A stretch of 12,860 nt of DNA from NCBI GenBank assembly GCA_964628215.1, contig CAZVNF010000114.1:1-12860 (forward strand). The letters are read 5' to 3'. Position numbers and translations under genes: made by a program. Every line of letters begins with the position of its first letter. Position 1 is the stretch's first letter. Source of the stretch: CAIVAT01 sp964628215. Its GTDB lineage: Bacteria > Bacteroidota > Bacteroidia > Bacteroidales > FEN-979. Under the pieces are notes generated by a model. The model searched no databases, was not told the DNA's origin, and worked only from the letters and a program-made list of their open reading frames with translations. Below are positions 6,805 through 12,860 of the stretch, piece by piece.

Positions 6805-9780
6805 TTATATTTCCGGTTTGTACACCACGCCAAAATTTTTCTTCCCGTCCAATTCGATTCTGATGGGGGTATCAAACCGTACATGCCGGATATATTCATC
6901 TTCATGATGCGCGGGTTGGCTGTTCAGGAATTCGAGGTTGTAAAAACCGTCATGAATAAAAGGATTGATGGTAAAGTAACCCACGCGGAATGAAGTAAGG
7001 TTCTGAAAGAAATGGGTTCCCTGGCTCGGGTCGATGCGGTAGTGGTCAAGCCCTGATTCTACGATCACACGTGCGGCGCTGATCTGCGGCCACTTTACCG
7101 GGATTCCCAGCCATGGGTCGCTGGAACCCCAGCGCCCGGGGCCCACAAGTACATAATTCTTCTTTTCGTTGAGAAACTTTTCGTTCAGCTTATCAAGCCG
7201 AAGGGCTATTTCCATACTTTTCGATGCATCGAATCCGTCAGGTTTCACGTATACAAAATCATGGATTCCCTTGATGATCCCGTTGCCGAGAGAAGTGTTG
7301 GAGATAAGCAGGGTGTCGTCATTTTTAACCTCTTCAGGCTTGAGATTGATGCTTTCATCCCGGCCGGCTATGGGTCGTATCTGCAACAGGCTGAACACCT
7401 TGGGATGACCTTTGGGCATGTCGAGGTTCACGGCAAATTCGATTTCAACCGGTTTATTCATTTCCCGCTGGCCGATTTCAAGAACTTGCTTTAAGATCGC
7501 TGCCAGGGGAAAAGTATCGTGGTTGAGCAATTGGGAGAAGGTGATGATCCTCTTGCCATCTGACAGGGTGCCGTCGTTCAACTGATGGCTTTCATAGTCA
7601 TAAGTGGAAGCCACAAGCTTCAGGGCATGGTCTTCTTCCGCGTCTTTGATACGCAGCTTCAGCAGGTTTATGGTATCGTCGGTGTCGGGCGAAAAGCTTT
7701 CAGGCCGGAGGTCAAGTGCAAAAAAGAATTTCTGGGTATCGCTCAGCGCCATTTCCGGGGTGGAAAGCTGCAGGATCTTTTTCGGGTATTTCGGCGAAAA
7801 CCTTATCCCGTTTCCACCATCTACTATATATTTCCCCAACCCGAAGGCGATGTTGGCAATCCCGTCGGCAGGTTTTTCGGGAGCGATCGGGTAAAAATTG
7901 ATCGACCTCGCCACACCTGAGATCGCAGGATAAAACCGGTTTCCATATTGCCTGCCGGTAACCTCCTGAAGTACGATGCCCATCTTTTCCTCGTCGATCA
8001 TATTCAATGTTGCGGCCATGTATGACTTACTGTCTTTGAAATAGGCAGAAGCATACACACTTTTGATTGCCTCGCTCAGTTTGTCGATCATCACCCGTTC
8101 GTTGAACTTGATGTTGGGGATCATGTAGGTGGAATAAATCCCGGCAAATGGCTGGTAATGTGAATCTTCAAGTAAGCTGGACGACCGTATGGCGATGGGG
8201 TTGTTGATGCAGGAGATAAACCGGTACAGGTCTTCATGAATCCGGAAAGGCAGGCGCGATTTAACGAAACGGGTGAGGATCTCCTTATCACTGCGATCAG
8301 AAAGGGCAATTTCGTACAGGTTGTTCTCTTCCATGAACTCATCAAAAATATCGGTACCCAGCACCACCGTCCGTGGAATGGTGATCACCACATCGTCGTA
8401 GATGTCGGTAAGCCGGTTTCGTTTGATCAGGGAATCGAGGAAGGCCAATCCCCGGGCTTTTCCTCCGATGGAGCCTTCGCCGATGCGCGCAAATTGGAGG
8501 TATTCATCATACCGGTCGCGGTCAAAATCGGCAATCACACCCTTGGCTTTGTTGATCCTGAAAGCAGTAATGGCGTCGAAGAGGTATCTTTTGGCCTCGT
8601 CCATGTCGTCGGCAAATGCCGTTACCGATACTTCCTTGAACATTTCCGCGATGGGGAACAATGCACGGGCATTGAGCCATTTCGAAAAATGGTTGCGCTG
8701 CATGTGATATAGCAGGGAGTCGTCGGGAATCTCAAATATTTTATCCTGCAGCGATTTAAGGTCAACCGCCCGGGTAATCTCACGACCATTCCTGGGATCA
8801 ATAAATATAAAATCACCGAATGAAAAATATTCGATGATATAGTTTCTCAGTTCAATGGATAATGTTTTAGAATTTTTATTCAGAAACCCGACTTTCATCT
8901 CATGTGCCAGAGATTCATATTCAGTATCGGTCGACTGGAACAGGATGGGCATATACTCATCCTGGGCCCTCACTTTCTCCACAAATTTGATCCCTGCCGT
9001 TTTATCTGTTTCCCCGGCCCGCATGAAAGAGATGTCGGTAATAATCCCAAGGAGGTTGTTCTTGTATTTTCCCCACATCTTTTCCGCCTCTTCATAATTC
9101 GTTGCCAGCAGGATTTTCGTACGGCCACGCATTCTGAGCATTTTGTTGTGCTCATTCAATCCTTCGGCCATAAAGATTTTGGATTGCTTGAGCAGTATTT
9201 TATAGATGTTTGGCAGGTAGGAAGAATAAAACCGTATGGAATCCTCAACCAGCAGAATGGCTTGAACACCCTGAAGCACATCCTGGTCAATATTCATTTT
9301 GTCTTCAATCAGTTTGATAATTGCCAGCAGAATTCCCGCATTGCCCAGCCAGCAAAACACGTAGTCGATGGCACTCAGGTCTTTTTCGGCCAGTTTCAGG
9401 TTTACCTCTCTTGAAAACGGGGTCAGCACCACGATGGGAATTCTCGGGTACTGCTTTTTTATGCGCATGGCAATATCGAAGGTATCGGTCTTCTCAATAT
9501 TGAGCATGGAGATAACCAGTTCAATCCGTTTTTCTTCGAGTACTTCAAAGGCTTCCTCCTCGGAGGTTACTTTGATGAATTGCGGGGGATAACGGAGGTT
9601 GAGCGACACATATTCCATGAAGATGGTTTCATCGATACGGCCATCTTCTTCCAGCATGAAAGAATCGTAGGTGCTGGATATTAACAGGATCTGGTAAATC
9701 CTCCGTTTCATCAGCAGGTTGAAGGAGGTATCAATAAAGTAATACTTCTTGGGGTCGAGGGCGTTTTGTAATACGGTCAT
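6805..9780 (-). CDS. two receiver-like domains fused to a PEP synthase/PPDK-type ATP-grasp domain
   Basis: A 991-aa cytoplasmic protein. Residues 28-160 fold like a receiver domain, but the expected phospho-Asp position reads Met92 (VISMLN) and the acidic pair and Lys are absent. Residues 171-315 look like a complete receiver: Glu179-Asp180 (LLVEDS), Asp249 (IITDIS), Ser283/Thr284 and Lys302. About 430-805 is a PPDK N-terminal ATP-grasp domain: GEGSIGGKARG (434-444), PIAIRSSSLLEDS (528-540), FAGIYSTY (545-552), MGIVLQEVTG and FSLLQIRPI (796-804). The phosphohistidine swivel domain and PEP-binding barrel of true PEP synthase or PPDK are missing. Instead there is a C-terminal domain of about 185 residues with PGRWGSSDPWLGIP and SQGTHFF. 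The start is ATG at 9780; the frame opens further upstream, but that part crosses a promoter and terminator. Annotated relatives are usually called PEP/pyruvate-binding domain proteins. Function unknown, probably phosphorelay-linked. Confidence 0.82.
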   Translation of the reverse strand: MTVLQNALDPKKYYFIDTSFNLLMKRRIYQILLISSTYDSFMLEEDGRIDETIFMEYVSLNLRYPPQFIKVTSEEEAFEVLEEKRIELVISMLNIEKTDTFDIAMRIKKQYPRIPIVVLTPFSREVNLKLAEKDLSAIDYVFCWLGNAGILLAIIKLIEDKMNIDQDVLQGVQAILLVEDSIRFYSSYLPNIYKILLKQSKIFMAEGLNEHNKMLRMRGRTKILLATNYEEAEKMWGKYKNNLLGIITDISFMRAGETDKTAGIKFVEKVRAQDEYMPILFQSTDTEYESLAHEMKVGFLNKNSKTLSIELRNYIIEYFSFGDFIFIDPRNGREITRAVDLKSLQDKIFEIPDDSLLYHMQRNHFSKWLNARALFPIAEMFKEVSVTAFADDMDEAKRYLFDAITAFRINKAKGVIADFDRDRYDEYLQFARIGEGSIGGKARGLAFLDSLIKRNRLTDIYDDVVITIPRTVVLGTDIFDEFMEENNLYEIALSDRSDKEILTRFVKSRLPFRIHEDLYRFISCINNPIAIRSSSLLEDSHYQPFAGIYSTYMIPNIKFNERVMIDKLSEAIKSVYASAYFKDSKSYMAATLNMIDEEKMGIVLQEVTGRQYGNRFYPAISGVARSINFYPIAPEKPADGIANIAFGLGKYIVDGGNGIRFSPKYPKKILQLSTPEMALSDTQKFFFALDLRPESFSPDTDDTINLLKLRIKDAEEDHALKLVASTYDYESHQLNDGTLSDGKRIITFSQLLNHDTFPLAAILKQVLEIGQREMNKPVEIEFAVNLDMPKGHPKVFSLLQIRPIAGRDESINLKPEEVKNDDTLLISNTSLGNGIIKGIHDFVYVKPDGFDASKSMEIALRLDKLNEKFLNEKKNYVLVGPGRWGSSDPWLGIPVKWPQISAARVIVESGLDHYRIDPSQGTHFFQNLTSFRVGYFTINPFIHDGFYNLEFLNSQPAHHEDEYIRHVRFDTPIRIELDGKKNFGVVYKPEI

Positions 9781-9804
9781 AGGAAGGGCTTGCTTTGTAT
9801 AGTC

Positions 9805-9812
9805 CAAAAATA
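9805..9812 (-). promoter_or_regulatory. candidate -7 element for the receiver/ATP-grasp gene
   Basis: Read on the minus strand this is TATTTTTG, a match to TAnnTTTG, 24 bp before the ATG at 9780. Initiation a few bases downstream would leave a leader of about 15-20 nt. The region is AT-rich, so a chance match is possible, and no clear -33 TTG is visible. Confidence 0.3.
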
Positions 9813-9846
9813 AAAATCTTTTACCTGAATTGCCTGATTTTTTTAT

Positions 9847-9890
9847 AAAAAAACCCGGAAGGCAGATCAGCATGACCTCACCCCCCGGGT
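9847..9890 (-). terminator. intrinsic terminator of the T9SS surface-protein gene
   Basis: On the minus strand ACCCGGGGGG (9890-9881) pairs with CCTTCCGGGT (9862-9853) over 10 bp, including two G-T wobbles. A further short stem (GGTCA with TGATC) can form inside the loop. Seven T follow directly (9853-9847). It begins 21 bp past the stop codon at 9912 and separates that gene from the next one on the same strand. Confidence 0.85.
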
Positions 9891-9911
9891 AGCATTACAA
9901 GGCTGTAGGAT

Positions 9912-10145
9912 TTACCTTGTTTTTACGAGTTTAAAGGTCTCCGCATAGCCTTCAGCTAAAACCTTAACAATGTATACACCAGGCGGAAGGTCCAATGTCC
10001 GGAATTCATGTTTCTTCTCACCTATCAGTTCACCGGTCATCAGTTTGTCTCCCCGCATTCCATACAGTTCAACATTCACTTTATCGTATATTCTGTCACC
10101 CGAGTGTTCAATGGTGAAATTCCCGGATGTGGGGTTTGGATAAAG
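9912..10145 (-). other. T9SS type A C-terminal sorting domain (coding segment)
   Basis: Encodes the last 78 residues, from LYPNPTSGNF to the C-terminus. It has the hallmark YPNP motif, a central VELYGMRGDKL strand, the LDLPPGVYIVKV motif and a basic end (KLVKTR). This is the signal recognised by the type IX secretion machinery, which is confined to Bacteroidota and close relatives. Confidence 0.93.
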
Positions 10146-12860
10146 TTTAAATGATGTTGTTTGTACAACAACCGGAAGTTCCTTCTCTCCTGTTGGTGTT
10201 GTTACAATTGAAGGGGTCATCTGACCGCAATAGGATGTGGAAATATAACCGTGCATATAACCACCTGGCAACACCCTGGATCCCGCACGGTAAGTAATGC
10301 TCTGACCGGCAATCATGGTGGCACTTGCATTCGGGTTAACTATAAATGTTGTGCCACTGCCTGCAAAAGTAAGCGTCTGGCTGGCATTGTAACAATTGGT
10401 TTCCCCACCGGCAACATTGCCTGTCACAGTAATGTTGGAGGGTACACCACTAACCGTCATCACAATTGCATTCGAGTTCGCCGGATTGTTGGAGACACAT
10501 GGAAGATTGGAAGTTACCACACAGGTTACCACATCATAATTTACCGGCATATAAGTAAATACGGGTTGGTTTAAACCTGCATTAAAGCCATTTACTTTCC
10601 ATTGGTATGATGGGGCCGGACCTTCATTGACAGAAGTAGCATTGAATGTTACCGCTGTACCGGTATTCACCGGGTTGGATGTTGCTCCAATCGAAACACT
10701 CACCGGCAACTGGGGATCGATCGTGATTATTACACAATCAAACATTCTGTTGACGCAACGGGTTGTGGCATTTTCAGCATACACCCAATAATATCCGGCG
10801 AGCGACTGCACACCAAATGAAATGGGATTTCCTGTTCCCGGAATGGTCGTGGTGACAGGGGTTAACCCGAGCCATAAGGTATAGTTAACACCTATTTGCG
10901 ATCCTGCCAGTCCGACAACCATCCCTGACCCACCGGCACAAATGCTGCCACTACCAGTGCCAAGATAGATGGTTGGAAGTGGATTTATTGTCACAGTCAC
11001 AGGCTGGATATCAAAACATCCAGAGGGTGTGGTAGCCTTGATATAGTAGGTTCCGTTCCCTGCTGCAGTTGGCGTGGCCATTGGAATAGTGGCCGCTGGG
11101 TTTGTCCAGTAAGTGAGCAATGCACCGTTCAAAGTACTGCCGGCAGTTACAGCCGGGGCGGTGAGGTTAACTTTGTTTGGTGAACAAACCGCCTGTGGAT
11201 GTGTAACCAGCAATGGTTTAGGATTAACGGTTGCCGTTACGGGTTTGATGTCGTAACAACCGGCAGAGGCAGTTGCTTTAATGTAATACACCCCTGCGGC
11301 TGCAGTTGAAGGAGTTGTCATTGGAATGGAACATGATTCGTTCATCCAGTATGTAAGCGTGGCTCCATATAAAGTGCTGCCAGCAGTAACAGCTGGTGCT
11401 GTCAGGTTTACTGTACCCGGCGCACAGGTTGCAGCAGGGTTGGTGATGACAAGAACCGGGTTCTGATTCACAATCACCGCGGCGCAGGAGGATGATAACG
11501 GAGGACAAAGTGTTTCTGTGGAATACACCATGCACCTGTAATAGCGTGTGGCGGTTAATAAAGAGGTTGTATAACTGGTATTGGTAGCACCGGGGATATT
11601 GTTGAATCCAACATTACAACCAACTTCGGATACCTGCCACTGGAAGGTAGTTGTCCCGTTTCCATTTGTCAGGGTCACAAACATGGAATGAGGAGAACCT
11701 GCACAAATTGAGGCACCAGTAGGCTGTGTAATGAATTCCGGGCAGAACACCTGTTTGTCATCGTCTGTTGCAGTAACGACCACGTTGCCGGGCGATGTGC
11801 CAAAAACAGTGGCCACGTTGGTGAACGAACTGGCATTGAGGTCAGCCTGTGTAAGGGTATGGGTCGCAGTGAAAGTACTGTTGTCGGTTGCCCCGGGGAG
11901 CAATGATGCTATCGGCCCACCCGAAACTGGTACTGGCAAGTCAGTCATGTAGATATTGGTCAGGGTGGTATTTCCAGTATTCGTGATAGTAAAGACATAG
12001 GTAATCTGATCACCCGCATTAGCCTGGGTATTGGGAGCTACCACATCCATATGCAGCGTTCCTGTTTTAGTCAGCGAAATGGCAGATGCCGCAAGTAATG
12101 GTTGAGAATGGCTGTCGGTATGAGTTACGTCATTATTGTTCGGATCTTTACCGGTAACAGTGGCTGTATTGACAAACGAGCCTGCATCGATGTTGGCCTG
12201 TGTCAGGGTGTAAGTTGCCGTAAAGGTTGTGTTGTCCACCCCCCCGGGGGATAAGGATGCAATTGGGCCGCCGGTAACCGTCACCTGGGGATCACTCAGG
12301 GTAATGTTAGTCAGGGTAACATTGCTGTTATTCGTAATGGTAAACGTGTAGGTAATGGTTTCACCTGCCTGGGGAATTCCATCCGGTCCAAAGTTGGGAT
12401 TCCCGGTTTTATCAAGGTCAATACTTACACTTTGATTCAACGGTTGCGTGTGGCTATCATTATCTGTTACATCCTGGCTTTGAGGGTCCTGTCCAATAAC
12501 CTGTGCGATATTTGTAAAGGAACCCGAGTTAATATCAGACTGGTTCAGGGTATAAACCGCGGTGAATGTGGTATTATCAATTGCTCCCGGAAGCATCGAT
12601 GCAATTGGTCCACCAGACACTGAAACAAGCGGATCATTAATCACTACATTCGTAAGGGTCACATTTCCTGTATTGGTAACGATAAATGAATAGGAAATGG
12701 TTTCGCCTGCCTGGGCGAGGCCATCGATACCAAAGTTTGGTGTTCCGGATTTGACAAGGTCAATACCCGGAATTCTCACGAGCACCTGGGTGTCATCATC
12801 CGTGCCGGTTACATCCGGACCAACTGGCGGGGTACCCGTGGCAGTGGCCTGGTTGGTGAA
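9912..12860 (-). CDS. T9SS-exported multidomain surface protein, C-terminal part (5' end outside window)
   Basis: The frame is open to the right edge, so the true start lies outside. The 983 codons present read, in order: the tail of a DUF11-type beta-sandwich repeat, three full DUF11-type repeats of about 114 residues, an Ig-like cysteine-containing domain (SICAGS, FQWQV, TRYYRC), two copies of an 80-residue repeat, another ICAG-type domain, an Ig/PKD-like domain (VTFNATS, YQWKVNG, TCVVTSN), a module with ATMIAGQSITYRAGS and LPGGYMHGYI, and a T9SS type A sorting domain. The last begins at KLYPNPTSGNF and runs through LPPGVYIVKV to FKLVKTR. It would be exported by Sec, passed through the T9SS and attached to or released from the surface. 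The mix of repeats and absence of a visible catalytic domain suggests an adhesin or structural protein; an enzyme domain could lie upstream. A GTG at 12785 is an internal codon, not a start. Confidence 0.88.
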   Translation of the reverse strand, partial: FTNQATATGTPPVGPDVTGTDDDTQVLVRIPGIDLVKSGTPNFGIDGLAQAGETISYSFIVTNTGNVTLTNVVINDPLVSVSGGPIASMLPGAIDNTTFTAVYTLNQSDINSGSFTNIAQVIGQDPQSQDVTDNDSHTQPLNQSVSIDLDKTGNPNFGPDGIPQAGETITYTFTITNNSNVTLTNITLSDPQVTVTGGPIASLSPGGVDNTTFTATYTLTQANIDAGSFVNTATVTGKDPNNNDVTHTDSHSQPLLAASAISLTKTGTLHMDVVAPNTQANAGDQITYVFTITNTGNTTLTNIYMTDLPVPVSGGPIASLLPGATDNSTFTATHTLTQADLNASSFTNVATVFGTSPGNVVVTATDDDKQVFCPEFITQPTGASICAGSPHSMFVTLTNGNGTTTFQWQVSEVGCNVGFNNIPGATNTSYTTSLLTATRYYRCMVYSTETLCPPLSSSCAAVIVNQNPVLVITNPAATCAPGTVNLTAPAVTAGSTLYGATLTYWMNESCSIPMTTPSTAAAGVYYIKATASAGCYDIKPVTATVNPKPLLVTHPQAVCSPNKVNLTAPAVTAGSTLNGALLTYWTNPAATIPMATPTAAGNGTYYIKATTPSGCFDIQPVTVTINPLPTIYLGTGSGSICAGGSGMVVGLAGSQIGVNYTLWLGLTPVTTTIPGTGNPISFGVQSLAGYYWVYAENATTRCVNRMFDCVIITIDPQLPVSVSIGATSNPVNTGTAVTFNATSVNEGPAPSYQWKVNGFNAGLNQPVFTYMPVNYDVVTCVVTSNLPCVSNNPANSNAIVMTVSGVPSNITVTGNVAGGETNCYNASQTLTFAGSGTTFIVNPNASATMIAGQSITYRAGSRVLPGGYMHGYISTSYCGQMTPSIVTTPTGEKELPVVVQTTSFKLYPNPTSGNFTIEHSGDRIYDKVNVELYGMRGDKLMTGELIGEKKHEFRTLDLPPGVYIVKVLAEGYAETFKLVKTR
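10980..11459 (-). repeat. two tandem copies of an 80-aa (240-bp) extracellular repeat
   Basis: Copies at 11459-11220 and 11219-10980 share NLTAPAVTAGSTL at the same offset, then G-A-x-LTYW, IPM, YYIKAT, a GC-x-DI turn and PVT. About two thirds of residues match over the best 63-residue stretch. Each copy has two cysteines at equal positions, so an intradomain disulfide is possible. The similarity suggests fairly recent duplication inside the gene. Confidence 0.85.
11745..12860 (-). repeat. tandem DUF11-type repeats of about 342 bp
   Basis: Full repeats lie at 12764-12423, 12422-12081 and 12080-11745, with the end of another at 12860-12765. Each starts with an I-x-L-x-K-x-G strand, then QAGETIxYxF, NVTLTN, GGPIAS-x-x-PGA, DNTTFTA-x-YTL and SFxNxAxVxG, and ends in an acidic D-x-D linker. 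The period is 114 residues for the first two full copies. Such repeats form beta-sandwich stalks in surface proteins. Confidence 0.88.

Noticed and set aside
6590..6993. Open frames running through the N block
   Set aside because: They exist only because N was translated as X, and they overlap the minus-strand gene end and simple repeats.
8236..8712. Long plus-strand open frame opposite the receiver/ATP-grasp gene
   Set aside because: The minus strand encodes recognised domain motifs here, while the plus frame has no recognisable domain and is a codon shadow.
9781..9873. Upstream extension of the receiver/ATP-grasp protein to 9873
   Set aside because: It would place coding sequence over a strong intrinsic terminator and a promoter-like element, and the added residues are not receiver-like.

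Overview
The window looks like a draft scaffold (it contains a 100-N gap) from a member of the Bacteroidota. The evidence is a type IX secretion (T9SS) C-terminal sorting domain, TAnnTTTG-type -7 promoter elements, the lack of strong Shine-Dalgarno sequences, and typical Bacteroidota protein families. No tRNA, rRNA, CRISPR array or insertion sequence was found.

Layout. Positions 1-171 hold a degenerate 11-bp tandem array and no convincing gene. Positions 172-2109 (-) encode a secreted glycoside hydrolase resembling GH106 alpha-L-rhamnosidases, but short. A 261-bp divergent intergenic region follows, with a long imperfect inverted repeat made of CACTAAG-like units and a probable promoter. Positions 2371-6583 (+) form a compact three-gene operon: two paralogous envelope SGNH-hydrolase-like proteins (ATGA overlap), then, after 17 bp, an MBOAT O-acyltransferase. 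Positions 6584-6804 hold a repeat island interrupted by the gap. Positions 6805-9780 (-) encode a 991-aa protein with two receiver-like domains fused to the ATP-grasp (PPDK_N) domain of PEP synthase/PPDK, without the phosphohistidine or PEP-binding domains. A strong intrinsic terminator follows at 9847-9890. Positions 9912-12860 (-) are the C-terminal part of a large T9SS-exported repeat protein that runs off the right edge.

Function. The operon reads as an envelope O-acylation module. The MBOAT protein would move acyl groups across the inner membrane, and the two SGNH proteins would transfer them to, or remove them from, a cell-wall or exported glycan. The divergent hydrolase also points to glycan work, but a functional link is inferred from position only. 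The receiver/ATP-grasp protein and the surface protein look like separate transcription units.

The best candidates for something under-described are the receiver/PPDK_N fusion with one dead and one intact receiver, and the paired SGNH proteins, each with a large insertion in the SGNH fold. The second also seems to lack the usual catalytic Asp.
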